This document shows positions 1 to 8,802 of a stretch of DNA of 64,000 nucleotides, piece by piece; within the stretch, counting starts at the first letter, position 1; every line of letters begins with the position of its first letter. The translations under genes were made by a program, and so were the position numbers. The stretch lies in contig CAWHVG010000005.1 of the NCBI GenBank assembly GCA_963832725.1, positions 1,736,001 to 1,800,000 on the forward strand, written 5' to 3'. The stretch is from JAEZBP01 sp963832725 (lineage in GTDB: Bacteria > Myxococcota_A > Polyangia > Polyangiales > Sandaracinaceae). The notes under the pieces are model-generated. The model did not search any database, had not been told where the DNA came from, and saw only the letters and a program-made list of their open reading frames with translations.

Positions 1-301
1 AGAACACCTCGCCGCGCGCTCCGGCGCTGGTTCCGCGCGTGATCTCGACCCGCGTGCCCTTCTCCAGCGCCTTCTGCTCGGGCAGCTCGGGCGCCGGGAC
101 CGCGTCCTCCGGGCCGACGTCTTTCTCGTCCACCCAGTAGGTCTCGCCGTCGTCGCCGCGCACGCCGTAGCGGAACCCCTTGCCGTAGCGGCTCTCGCCG
201 ACCCAGAACACCTCGCCGCGCATGCCCTTGCCCTGTCGGCCGGACACGATCGCGACGCGCGCTCCCTTCTCCAGCTTCTCGCTCTCGCTCTTGTCGCTCA
301 T
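1..301 (-). CDS. Partial small protein with two tandem KOW/SH3-like repeats
   Basis: The gene starts with ATG at 301 on the minus strand and runs off the left edge, so only about the first 100 residues are visible. The N-terminus is charged (MSDKSESEKLEKG). A unit of the form GARVAIVSG...GMRGEVFWVG...YGVRGDDGETYWVDEKDV is followed after an acidic Pro/Glu linker by a second copy starting GTRVEITRG and GARGEVF. The pattern of 'G-x-R-V-x-I...G-x-x-G-E-V-F' recalls small beta-barrel KOW/SH3-like folds, but no family can be named. No signal peptide is visible, so a cytoplasmic location is likely. The missing C-terminus lies outside the window. Confidence 0.6.
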   Translation of the reverse strand, partial: MSDKSESEKLEKGARVAIVSGRQGKGMRGEVFWVGESRYGKGFRYGVRGDDGETYWVDEKDVGPEDAVPAPELPEQKALEKGTRVEITRGTSAGARGEVF

Positions 302-464
302 CGCGCCCGAACTCTGCCACGACCGGCGCCGGGGCACGAGCGGCGCGCTCCGGCGCGTAGGGGGCGCCCGACGGAGCTCGAGATCCGTCGCGCCGCTCGA
401 TCCCGTCACGGGTCACGTACGCGTGGCGACGACCTCCGTGGACTCGTTCGGCACACTTCTGTGC

Positions 465-555
465 GCGAGCCTCGACGCGCGTGTGGCCACGACCAAACCC
501 GCGGGTCCGCGACGCCGTGGCGTCCGCGAGCCTCCACGCGCGTGAGGCGACGACC
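465..555. repeat. Two 30-bp direct repeats in intergenic DNA
   Basis: Copies at about 465-494 and 526-555 share GCGAGCCT(C/G) followed by ACGCGCGTG and end in ACGACC, with a few mismatches. A shorter related piece (GCGTGGCGACGACC) lies at about 421-434. They sit between the stop of the DUF4142-like gene and the start of the leftmost gene. No function is apparent. Confidence 0.5.
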
Positions 556-557
556 CG

Positions 558-1145
558 TCAGCCCATCTCTGCGCTCTGGAGCTGCAGCGCGTTGGCGAGG
601 TGCTGCTGGAGGTCGCCGCGGAGCTGCTCGAGATACGCGCGATAGGCCGGATCGCTCGCGTTCGGGATCAGCTTTTGATCCAGCATTTGGATCGCGGCCT
701 GATGTTGCTGGATCTGCGCCTGTATGTAGGCGTCGTCGAACTGCTGCCCCTGGAGCTGTGAGAGGCGCCGCTCCTCGTCTTGGCTCTGGTGCCGGAGCTG
801 GCGGCTCAGGTCGCTCTCGACCGGCGTGATGCCCTCCCGATCGAGCACCTGCGCCTGCTGTCGCGCGGCGGATTCGTGACCGTTCATCAGGTAGCTCGCG
901 TAGTTCCGCACGGCCGGGGTGGCGGCCTTCTCTTCCGCGAGGTGCGCCTGCTGGACTTCGTTGAGGTTGACGGCCTCGAGGACGCCCGCGATCTGCCCGT
1001 CGCTCAGCGAGCCGCCGCCCATGGCGGTGGTCCCGGACGCCGCGTTGGGAGCCGTGTTGGCGGCGCCGCTGTGCGCGCACGCGACCAGCGCGAGCGGAAG
1101 CGCGACGAGGAGCGCGTAGCGGCTCCGAACGAGGATCTTCGACAT
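558..1145 (-). CDS. DUF4142-like lipoprotein
   Basis: A 195-residue protein with a lipoprotein signal: MSKILVRSRYALLVALPLALVAC, lipobox LVAC with Cys at about residue 23. After a Gly/Ala/Ser linker the mature part is all-helical and Gln-rich (EVQQAHLAEEKA, RNYASYLMNGHESAARQQAQ, QIQQHQAAIQMLDQKLIP). The spacing and the 'Y...M...H' element resemble the DUF4142 ferritin-like helical bundle of secreted bacterial proteins. The biochemical function of that family is unknown to me. It lies downstream of the ydbH-ynbE pair on the same strand but about 280 bp away, so it is probably transcribed separately. The start is set by the signal peptide. Confidence 0.8.
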   Translation of the reverse strand: MSKILVRSRYALLVALPLALVACAHSGAANTAPNAASGTTAMGGGSLSDGQIAGVLEAVNLNEVQQAHLAEEKAATPAVRNYASYLMNGHESAARQQAQVLDREGITPVESDLSRQLRHQSQDEERRLSQLQGQQFDDAYIQAQIQQHQAAIQMLDQKLIPNASDPAYRAYLEQLRGDLQQHLANALQLQSAEMG

Positions 1146-1425
1146 CTGATACCTCCGAGCATTGGATTCGACCGGGCCGGGAGTCCCGCACTCGGTCCGC
1201 GATCTCGAAGGCGGCTCCTAGTCCCCTGAATCCGGGCTCCGATCCACGCGCTCCCACGAGACCGAGGCGATGCTCACCGAGAGAAGGCAGGGCGGCACGA
1301 TGCCCCGAGGCGTGCCGACGCAGGGTAGCGACGCCCTCGCCTCGCCGAGCGACGCGCCATCGCGCGGGAAGACACGAGCCGATCTTCGCCGGCGCGGAGG
1401 CCGACCGAGGACGACCTGAGCGGTG

Positions 1426-1629
1426 TCAGCCGCCGGCCGGCGTGGAGGGCGTCTCGGCCGGCTCCTCGCCGCCGCTCGTCGCGTCCTCCGAATCGGCGCT
1501 CTCGTGCACGTTGACGTTCACGTCCATCTGCACGCGGATGGGCTCCACGTGCACCGGAGCGAGGTTGACGTTGTGCTGCATGGCGCATCCGCCGAGGAGA
1601 ACGAACGCGAGAGGGAGAATGCGCTTCAC
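1426..1629 (-). CDS. ynbE: YnbE-like outer-membrane lipoprotein
   Basis: A 67-residue lipoprotein: MKRILPLAFVLLGGC with lipobox LGGC, then NVNLAPVHVEPIRVQMDVNVNV, a short beta-strand stretch typical of the YnbE family, then an acidic Pro/Thr-rich tail not seen in the enterobacterial protein. The GTG start overlaps the TGA stop of the upstream YdbH-like gene (GTGA), so translation is probably coupled. In E. coli, YnbE is an outer-membrane lipoprotein that pairs with the AsmA-like protein YdbH to form a bridge between the membranes that helps outer-membrane lipid homeostasis. The same gene order here supports the same role. The third member of the enterobacterial operon, ydbL, is not seen. Confidence 0.85.
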   Translation of the reverse strand: MKRILPLAFVLLGGCAMQHNVNLAPVHVEPIRVQMDVNVNVHESADSEDATSGGEEPAETPSTPAGG

Positions 1630-4416
1630 GGCTGCCGTACTCGGATGGTCGTCTCGCCGCTGGGCCAGAGCCGCAGGGCGTGGTCGAGGAGGGGCTGAAT
1701 GCCTCGGAGGTTGAGCGTGACGTCCAGCTCTTGTGGCGTCCGCACCCCCTGACCGACAACGCGCGCACGGACGCGCCTTGTTCCAGTCGTCTCGTCGACC
1801 GTGAGCACGAGCTGCCGGTAGCGGAAGTCCGAGAGCGCGCCGAGCACGCGCTGCTGAACGATGCGGCCTTGGATCACGGCGTCGAGATCCGAGACCCGCG
1901 GCGACGCGAGCTCCGCCAGGTCCGCGACCTGCAGGCGGCCCGGCTCCCGCGCGCTCAAGCGGCTCGGGCCGAGGACCAGACGTCGCTCGTCACCGAGCTT
2001 CACGCGGAACGCGAGCGTTCCGTCCAACCGGCCGCTCCCGCGCACGCGACCCTTGGTGGCCGCGTTCAGCACGTCCGACAGATCCACGCCGCGCAACGCG
2101 AGCCGAAGCGGCACGTCCGGCGCTTCCCAGTCGAAGGAGAAGGGCGCCGCCCGGCAGTTGCCGCCCGCGAGCTTCGCTTCCATGTCCCGGACGGCGATGT
2201 GATGCGGTGCGTCGAGGCGGAGCTGCGCCGTGCCCGGACCGGCGGTCACGAAATCGCCGAACGCCAGCTCCGACCAGGCCAGCCGCGCGGGCGCGCTCTC
2301 CACGGGAGAGAGCCGCGTCAGGCGGAGCGTGCCGTAGACGCCCTCCGCTTTCATGCCTCCGGGCTTCGCGACCCGCGCTCCGTCCACGTGCAAGCGCGCT
2401 CTGCCGCGCGAAGGCGCCTCGATCGGCAGATGGAGCGCGCCCTCGATCGGACCGGCCACATGCAGCGACGTCAGCTCGGCCAGCACCCGTGAGATCGGAT
2501 CGCTCTCCTTCACGGTGGAGCGAGGCACCGCGATGTCCACGCTGCCGGTCGGCCGCTCGCCGAGGCGCACGCCCACGGTCAACGAAAACCGCGTGTTCCG
2601 GGCGACCGGGCCGGTCCACGCGAGCGCGACCCGATCGGTGGTCAATCGCACCGCGCCCGAGACGGGGCCGATCGGTACGTCGCGCCACGCGATCCGCCTC
2701 GCCCGCAGCGTCCCCTCGGCCTCGAGCTCGCCGTTCTGCCAGGCGAGCGGGAGGCGAACGCGCGCGTCGTGCAGCGCGCTCTCGCTCTCGTGCTGGGTCA
2801 GCTCGGCCACCCGCAGACGCAGCGGCAGCAGGATGCGATCCTCGCCCGGCGCCAGCGTGGCCTCGAGGTCGCCGTGGGCCCGGACGCCGTGGCCTCCCAG
2901 GACGCCTCCGACCCGCGCCGCCGACGCATCGATCGGAAACTCGATCGTCGTGTGGTCGCCCTCCACCGCGACCATCTCGGAGCCCTTTGCACCGAAGCGG
3001 GCGCGGACACGCTCGAACCGGAGCGCGGCGGGTCCGGTCCCGATGGCGAGCCGGTCCATCCGTGCCGTCAGCCTCGAGCCGGCCGTCAGTCGCACGCCCG
3101 CGCCATCGACGATCAGGCGCACGTGAGGCGTCAGCGCGAGGCTTCGCGCGTGGAGATCGGCCAGCGTGGCGTGTGCCACGACGAGACGTGAGCTCCGGTC
3201 GAGCGCGAGATCGAGCCCTTCACCGATGGATCCTCGCGCGCTGAGCGAGAGGCGCGCACCCTCGAGGTCGGTCGTGGCGCCCGGCGCGTGCAGCGCGGGG
3301 ATGGCGATGGTGCCGCGGAGCTCGTCGAGCGCCACCCGGTCGCCCTCGAGGCGCGCGCGGCCGGCGAGCTTCGCCACCGGATCGCCCGAGAGCTCCACCC
3401 CGGAGATCGCCCGCTGGATCAGCGCGGCGGGGATCGGCCCGTCGAGCTCGAAGCCCACCGGCTCGTTGGTCACGGCGGCCAAGGCGCTCAGCTCGGAGGG
3501 CAGCCGTCCTCCGGCGGATGCGGTGAGCCCGCCCTTGCCATCGCTCTCGAGGCGCCAGTCAATCCGCTCTTCGCTCAGCCCGGCCCGGAGCGTGACGTCG
3601 CCGAGCGGCACCGAGTCGACGCTCGCCGAGTCGCAACGCGCGTCGAGGGCGAGCCGCTCGACGCGACCCTCGGCGATGGCAGCGTCCAAATCCACGCGTG
3701 CATCGCGCAGCCGCACGCGGTGAGCACCGACGTGGCGCTCCTCGGCGCCGAGCCGCGCCTTAGCCGTCAGCTCGACCCGCCCGTCCTCCGCCAGAGAGAG
3801 ACGCGCCTCGATGCGATCGGAGGACCCGCGCGCGTTCACCTCGAGCGAGGTCGCGCCGTCCTCCGGCCGCGCCCGGACGTCCACCTCGTGCCGGCCGAAT
3901 GGCGAGGTGATCGATAGGTGCGCGCTGCCACGATGCGGGAAGACCTCTCCCTCGACGCCGAAGGATTGGCCGCCGAGCTCGAATCGACGAGCGCACCAAC
4001 TTCACGCGGGAAGGCGCGCCGGCGTCGTCGGCGCCCGGGCTGCGTCGCAGGATCAGCGCGGGCGTGCTCGCCTCGAGCGCCTCGGGGGTCGCCTCACTGC
4101 GCCAGCGCACCCCGGTCAGCGTGAGCGAACGGACACGACCGGCGAAGAAATCCACCCCGACGTCCACCGCCTCGACGACGAGGTCCGGACCGAGCCGCAC
4201 GTCTTCGAGCGACACGTGCTCCGGGCCCACGTGGCTCACGCGCAGAGACGGCGAGACGAAACCGGCCGACCGTAGCTCGGCGACCACGCGCTCGTGCACG
4301 ACGACCGGCGCCACCAGGACCGAGAGCGTCGCGATGAGGCCCGCGAATGCGATGAGCGCAGCGACGAGAGCGCGTCGAGCGCCCCCGTGCGCGTGCTGTC
4401 CGGGCGGGCGTCCCAT
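1626..4416 (-). CDS. ydbH: YdbH-like AsmA-family protein, one frameshift near 3981
   Basis: ATG at 4416 gives a basic N-terminus and one membrane anchor (VAALIAFAGLIATLSVLVAPV), then a long beta-rich repetitive periplasmic body of the AsmA/TamB type (many 'LxxLxLDAR' and 'GxVRLTTDRVALAW' strands). The C-terminus (DAVIQGRIVQQRVLGALSDF...TPQELDVTLNLRGIQPLLD) matches the YdbH signature region. The frame breaks at GAATC 3981-3985. Reading GATC there gives ...VRSSIELGGQSF... and one protein of 929 residues, close to the E. coli YdbH length. Expected role: inner-membrane-anchored hydrophobic groove carrying lipid to the outer membrane with YnbE. The break may be a sequence error or a real inactivation; I favour error. 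Confidence 0.8.
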
Positions 4417-4556
4417 GCGTGACCGCGGGGCATAGGAGGCTCGCACCGGTCCGGCAAGAACCGTCTTCGAAAGCGGCCGATTGTTCGGGTGGAGCGAGCA
4501 CCTAGAAAACCAGCATCCGAGCCACACCTGCGCTCGCGAAAGAGGGGTTTTTGGGC

Positions 4557-5666
4557 ATGCGCGTGAGCTACGCCGTGGTGATCACAATCGTCACGCTCTT
4601 TTTGGGGTGCAACCACGCGGACGGTCTGCACGCGGGCACCTACAACCTGGGTCTCGCGCCCGGGTTCGTGCCCTACACCGACCAGCGCGCGCCCTACACG
4701 ATCCACGCATTGGCGAACGAGCCCCTCGACGTGGCGTGCGTGCAGGAGGTGTGGCGCGCGAGCGACGTGAAAGCGCTGCAGGACGCCACGATGTCGAAGT
4801 GGCCCTACTCGACCTTCCCCGCGCCCAACCCGGGCACGCCGAGCGGGAGCGGTCCGGCGTGTAGCTCGACCGAGCTCGATCCGCTGCAGACGTGCGCGCA
4901 GAATCATTGCGCCGGGGCGACCACCGACGCGCTGGCGGGATGCGTGACATCGAGCTGCACGACCGAGCTCGGCAGCATGGCCAGCGCGTGCAGCACCTGC
5001 TTGGCGGCCAACATCGGCGCGACCTTCGATCAGATCCGCCTCGCCTGCACCACCACACCGGGCGGCGAGTACGCCTTCGAGGGCGCGTACGGGACCGGTC
5101 TTCTGAGCCGCTATCCGCTGCTCGATCAGGACTTCCTCCCGCTCGACGCCACCTACAACCGCCGCGGCGTCATCTACGCGCGCATCGAGGTACCGAACCT
5201 CGGCACGGTCCACACCTTCTGCACCCACCTGACGCCGATCTTCCAGGACATCCCCTATCCCGGCGACGGAACCTGGGAGTCCGAGCAGCAAGCGCAGATC
5301 ATGGCGCTGCTCGACTGGATGGCGACGAAGACCACCACCGACGATCGGGTGCTCTTGATGGGCGACATGAACACGAGCCCCGATCTGGGCACCGTCGCCG
5401 GCGAGGCGCCCGCCAACTGGGCGCTGCTCCTCTCGTCCGTGCTCGATCCCTACGTGGCCGAGACGCCGATGCCCCAGTGCAGCTACTGCGCATCGAACCC
5501 GCTGGTCCCGGACGACGCACCCTCGACGCTCATCGACCACGTGATGGTGCGCAACCTCGAGGCACACGACTCCTCCACCCTCTTCCTCACCGGGCCGCTC
5601 CAGATCGCCGAGGGCACCGTGGCCTACTCCGACCACTACGGCGTCATGTCCACGCTCTCGCACTGA
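4557..5666 (+). CDS. Secreted endonuclease/exonuclease/phosphatase (EEP) family lipoprotein
   Basis: ATG 4557 follows GAGGGG with 9-bp spacing; a TTG six bases upstream is less likely. A short signal with lipobox FLGC precedes a mature EEP fold: ACVQEVW supplies the metal-binding Glu, HTFCTHLTP the first catalytic His region, LLMGDMNTSPD the Asp/Asn pair, LIDHVMVRN the late Asp-His, and YSDHYGV the terminal catalytic His. That set is complete for a DNase I/sphingomyelinase/inositol phosphatase-type hydrolase. An insert at about residues 100-165 carries around nine Cys residues and probably forms disulfides, fitting an extracytoplasmic site. The substrate cannot be told; a secreted nuclease or phospholipase C is plausible. 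It is divergent from ydbH. Confidence 0.85.
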   Translation: MRVSYAVVITIVTLFLGCNHADGLHAGTYNLGLAPGFVPYTDQRAPYTIHALANEPLDVACVQEVWRASDVKALQDATMSKWPYSTFPAPNPGTPSGSGPACSSTELDPLQTCAQNHCAGATTDALAGCVTSSCTTELGSMASACSTCLAANIGATFDQIRLACTTTPGGEYAFEGAYGTGLLSRYPLLDQDFLPLDATYNRRGVIYARIEVPNLGTVHTFCTHLTPIFQDIPYPGDGTWESEQQAQIMALLDWMATKTTTDDRVLLMGDMNTSPDLGTVAGEAPANWALLLSSVLDPYVAETPMPQCSYCASNPLVPDDAPSTLIDHVMVRNLEAHDSSTLFLTGPLQIAEGTVAYSDHYGVMSTLSH

Positions 5667-5702
5667 CCGGCTGTCCCATGGCAAAGCCCCGATCGGTGTG
5701 CG

Positions 5703-6803
5703 ATGGTCGAACCGAGCATGGGCTCCGATGAGCGCATCAACCTCTTCGACTTCGAGCGCGACGCGGCGCGCGCGCTCGAGAAGAGCGCCCTCGACTACTA
5801 TGCGAGCGGCGCACACGACGAGCTGACGCTCCGCGAGAACCGAGCGGCGTACGAAAGGGTGGCGCTCGCCTACCGCGTGCTCGTCGACGTCTCGAAGCGC
5901 ACCCCCGCCACGCGCGTGCTCGGCCAGCCGGCGGCGATGCCGGTGCTCGTCGCCCCCACCGCCTTCCATGGGATGGCGTGCCCGGACGCCGAGCTGGCGA
6001 CGGTGCGCGCCGCCGGCGCGGCGGGCGTCCCGATGATCCTGAGCACCCTCTCGAACACGCCGATGGAGGACGTGGTCGCCGCCAGCTCGGCGCCGGTGTG
6101 GTTCCAGCTCTACGTCTACCGCGACCGCGGCGCGACGGAGGCGCTCGTCGCGCGTGCCGAGGCCGCCGGCTGCAGCGCGCTCGTCCTGACCGTCGACGCA
6201 CCGCTGCTCGGCACCCGCGAGCGTGACCGGCGAAACCGCTTCCGGCTGCCCGCGCACCTGGCGGTCGCGAACCTGACGGCGGCCGGCCGCCAGTACTTCC
6301 CGGAGGCCGACGACTCGGGCCTCGCGGCGTACTTCGCGCAGCACCTCGACCCCTCGCTCTCGTTCGCCGATCTGGAGTGGCTGCGCGGGCTCACCTCGCT
6401 GCCGCTGCTCGTCAAAGGGATCGTGCGCGGGGACGACGCCTTATGCTGCGTGGAGCACGGCGCGTCCGCCGTCGTCGTGAGCAACCACGGCGGCCGGCAA
6501 CTCGACACCGCGCCCGCCACCCTCGACGTGCTCGAAGAGGTCGCGGAAGCGGTGGGCGAGCGTGCCGAGGTCTTGGTCGACGGCGGCGTGCGGCGGGGCA
6601 CCGATGTGATCAAGGCGCTCGCGCTCGGAGCGCGCGCGGTGCTCGTGGGGCGGCCCATCCTGTGGGGCCTCGCGGTCGACGGCGGGCGAGGTGCGGAACA
6701 GGTGCTCGCAATCCTGCGCGAGGAGCTCGACCTCGCCATGGCCCTCACCGGCTGCCCCGACGTCGCCGCGATCACGCGCGACCTGGTGCGGCGCCCGGGC
6801 TGA
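5703..6803 (+). CDS. FMN-dependent alpha-hydroxy-acid oxidase/dehydrogenase
   Basis: A 366-residue protein with the full L-lactate/glycolate oxidase pattern: LFDFERDAARALEKSALDYYASGAHDE at the N-terminus, PVLVAPTAFHGMACPDAE, LSTLSNTPMEDV, QLYVYRDR, LVLTVDAPLLGTRERD, LLVKGIV (FMN-contacting Lys), SNHGGRQLD (catalytic His and substrate Arg) and VLVDGGVRRGTDVIKALALGA (phosphate binding). It oxidises a 2-hydroxy acid to the 2-oxo acid, passing electrons to O2 or the respiratory chain. Which of L-lactate, glycolate or mandelate is used cannot be decided. The translated start gives MVEPSMGSDER; the internal ATG six codons on is an alternative. It is followed collinearly by the lipase-like gene. Confidence 0.92.
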   Translation: MVEPSMGSDERINLFDFERDAARALEKSALDYYASGAHDELTLRENRAAYERVALAYRVLVDVSKRTPATRVLGQPAAMPVLVAPTAFHGMACPDAELATVRAAGAAGVPMILSTLSNTPMEDVVAASSAPVWFQLYVYRDRGATEALVARAEAAGCSALVLTVDAPLLGTRERDRRNRFRLPAHLAVANLTAAGRQYFPEADDSGLAAYFAQHLDPSLSFADLEWLRGLTSLPLLVKGIVRGDDALCCVEHGASAVVVSNHGGRQLDTAPATLDVLEEVAEAVGERAEVLVDGGVRRGTDVIKALALGARAVLVGRPILWGLAVDGGRGAEQVLAILREELDLAMALTGCPDVAAITRDLVRRPG

Positions 6804-7001
6804 GGGCTGCCTCTCCGCTCTCTGGTCGACGGGACGCGCGTGGCCGACGGGTCGCGCGTGGCCCTCGCTGCCGAGGCGCGGTCGCTCCATCTCCTGCGAG
6901 ACCGCGCTCGATGCGGTCTCGAGAGCGCCCGGGACGCCTCGGTCGACCCACTCCGGTTTTCCGACTGGCTCCCGCCTCGGGCGGGCTGCTACACCGCGCG
7001 G

Positions 7002-7589
7002 ATGCCACCGCCGGTCCTCTTGGTCCATGGCATCTGGGATCAGGGCGTTCGCTTCGACCGCCTGCGCGCCGCGCTCGAGCGCGCGGGCCATCGCCCCACC
7101 CACGCGCTGGACTTCGATCCCAACGACGGCTCGGGCACCATCGAGGACCTCGCCGCGCAGGTCGATCACGCAGCCGGCGCGCTCCTCGACGAGACCGGCG
7201 AGGCGAAGCTCGATCTGATTGGCTTCAGCATGGGCGCGCTGGTCAGCCGCTACTGGCTGCAACGGCTCGGCGGCACCGAACGGACGAAGCGCTTCGTGTC
7301 CATCTCCGGCCCGCACCACGGCACGATGACCGCGTACGCCATGCGCAAGCCCGGCGTCGTCCAGATGCGCCCGAAGAGCCCGCTCCTGAGCTCGCTCGCG
7401 GCCGACCGAAGGCCCTTCGGCGACGTCGAGGTTCACACCCTCTGGACGCCCTACGACCTGATGATCGTCCCGCCGCGCTCCAGCCGGCTCCCCGGCGCCA
7501 CCGACCACCGGCTACCGGTCCCGCTCCACCGCTGGATGATCACCCAGCGAGATGCCGTCGGGCGCGTGGTCTCGATCCTGGCCGATTGA
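7002..7589 (+). CDS. Alpha/beta-hydrolase, triacylglycerol lipase-like
   Basis: From ATG 7002 the protein (195 residues) begins PPPVLLVHGIWDQG, where HG is the oxyanion-hole motif, then has GFSMGALVSRYWL with the nucleophile Ser in GxSxG, SGPHHGTMTAY, TPYDLMI (probable catalytic Asp) and ATDHRLPVPLHRWMI (probable catalytic His). This is the layout of EstA/LipA-type bacterial lipases. There is no signal peptide with this start, so it may be cytoplasmic. A longer in-frame reading back to 6840 is rejected because the upstream 54 codons have no protein character. The gene lies 198 bp after the hydroxy-acid oxidase. Confidence 0.85.
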   Translation: MPPPVLLVHGIWDQGVRFDRLRAALERAGHRPTHALDFDPNDGSGTIEDLAAQVDHAAGALLDETGEAKLDLIGFSMGALVSRYWLQRLGGTERTKRFVSISGPHHGTMTAYAMRKPGVVQMRPKSPLLSSLAADRRPFGDVEVHTLWTPYDLMIVPPRSSRLPGATDHRLPVPLHRWMITQRDAVGRVVSILAD

Positions 7590-7621
7590 GCGCGAGCCCG
7601 ACGCCGGCGCGGGTGACGGCG

Positions 7622-7717
7622 CCGAGCGCCGCGGAGGCCCACGGCGGCGAGGCGCGGGTGGAGAGCACCCCCGGCCGCGGCTCCGTCTTCGAGCTCTCGC
7701 TGCCCGATCTCGGCTGA
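7622..7717 (+). pseudogene. C-terminal remnant of a sensor histidine kinase
   Basis: The last ~28 codons before TGA 7717 read EAHGG-EARVESTPGRGSVFELSLPDLG, which is the G2 box and end of a HATPase_c domain (compare the common ending 'VEAHGG.I.V.S.PG.GS.F...LP'). There is no kinase body upstream: the preceding DNA is the end of the lipase gene. This is therefore a leftover tail of a deleted kinase gene. Confidence 0.7.
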
Positions 7718-7811
7718 CGCGCCGCCGGAGCTCGCCATCCCCGATCGGGCGTCGCCGATCGGTTGTCATCTCCTCCGCCGGAACTACCTGGCGCGCAAAG
7801 GAGAACGACCC

Positions 7812-8360
7812 ATGAGCGATTCGCAGGACCTTCCCGAGAGTAACTGCGTGGCGGTCTTCGACAGCCACCAGGACGCCGAGCGCGCGATCCGCGCGATGCA
7901 GGAGGCCGGGTTCGACATGAAGCAGCTGTCGATCATCGGCCGCGACTATCACACCGAGGAGCACGCCGTCGGCTTCGTCAACGCCGGCGACCGCGTGAAG
8001 TATTGGGGCAAGCTCGGCTCGTTCTGGGGGATGCTCTTCGGCATCCTCTTCGCGCCCGCGTTCTTCTGGATCCCGGGCATCGGACCGATTCTGACGGGCG
8101 GGATCATCGGCTCGATCCTGATGGGCGCGCTCGAGGGGGCGGCGGTCGGCGCGGCGCTCGGCGGGGGCGGCGCGGCGTTCACGGCCGCGCTCGCGAGCAT
8201 CGGCATCCCCAAGGACTCCGTCATCCGCTACGAACGGAGCCTCAAGGCCAGCAAGTTCCTGCTCTTCGCGCACGGGAGCACGGCCGAAGCCGAGCAAGCC
8301 CGCGCGATGCTCACCAAGTTCGGCGTGAGCGACGTCGAGGTCCACACCCGCGCGGCCTGA
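7812..8360 (+). CDS. YflT/general-stress-protein-17M-like protein with glycine-zipper helices
   Basis: A 182-residue protein. The first ~60 residues (CVAVFDSHQDAERAIRAMQEAGFDMKQLSIIGRDYHTEE) match the ferredoxin-like YflT/GSP17M domain: beta-strand, helix, then 'LSIIGRDY'. Two hydrophobic segments follow (WGMLFGILFAPAFFWIPGIGPIL and GGIIGSILMGALEGAAVGAALGGGG), the second Gly-rich like bacterial glycine-zipper proteins. The C-terminal third (DSVIRYERSLKASKFLLFAHG...ARAMLTKFGVSDVEVH) looks like a second ferredoxin-like half. An AAAGGAG element lies 9 bp before the ATG. The likely role is a stress-induced membrane-associated protein; partner and mechanism are unknown. Confidence 0.8.
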   Translation: MSDSQDLPESNCVAVFDSHQDAERAIRAMQEAGFDMKQLSIIGRDYHTEEHAVGFVNAGDRVKYWGKLGSFWGMLFGILFAPAFFWIPGIGPILTGGIIGSILMGALEGAAVGAALGGGGAAFTAALASIGIPKDSVIRYERSLKASKFLLFAHGSTAEAEQARAMLTKFGVSDVEVHTRAA

Positions 8361-8392
8361 GCGAGGAGCGAAGCGGGCCGGACGCGAAGAAC

Positions 8393-8460
8393 ACGCGTCA
8401 GAAGCGGATCAGGCCGAAGAGCGCCTTTCTCCGCACCTCGCCGGCTCGCTTCGCCAGCTC
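8393..8460. repeat. Copy A of a 68-bp segment from the 3' end of the gene at 11044
   Basis: The 68 bp from ACGCGTCAGAAGCGG to CGCCAGCTC appear identical to 11039-11106, which is the 3' end of the membrane-protein gene. Read on the minus strand it encodes ELAKRAGEVRRKALFGLIRF and a stop. No matching gene body is attached here, so it is a detached gene tail. The remainder of 8361-8802 contains the palindrome at 8475 and nothing else recognisable. Confidence 0.85.
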
Positions 8461-8474
8461 TCCTCCGAGTCGAG

Positions 8475-8522
8475 CTGAGCTTGGACGGATCAAGCTTGGA
8501 ACGGACCAAGCTTCAAGCTCAG
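8475..8522. repeat. Nested inverted repeat
   Basis: Outer arms CTGAGCTTG (8475-8483) and CAAGCTCAG (8514-8522) enclose inner arms AAGCTTGG (8492-8499) and CCAAGCTT (8506-8513), with a 6-nt loop AACGGA and an 8-nt bulge on the left side only. In RNA this would give a 17-bp bulged stem. There is no U-tract after it. It lies between a plus-strand gene end and a minus-strand gene end, so a bidirectional terminator is one option. Confidence 0.6.
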
Positions 8523-8802
8523 GTGGGGTAGCGGGTTCAGTCAGTGGCGCCGAAGACCGAGTGCCCGAAGTATCCGTACTCGCCGTCGGCCCCGACAGTG
8601 TCACGGTGGGCGAGGCCAGCAGGGTTGGCCGCGCCTCGAAGTGGGCGAGGATCGGGCCGCGGTCTGCCTCTCCTCCCGGTCGGGTGCACCCTCTCCTGCC
8701 GCGTCCGGCACGCAGCGACTCACCCGCAATCTCTCGGCGGCGTCGCGCGCCTCCTCGCTCCGTTCGATCGGCGAACACCACCAGCGTCGACGCCGCGCGC
8801 GC

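Noticed and set aside
4236..6344. A 702-codon minus-strand gene
   Set aside because: It is antisense to the EEP hydrolase and the hydroxy-acid oxidase, both of which have complete motifs.
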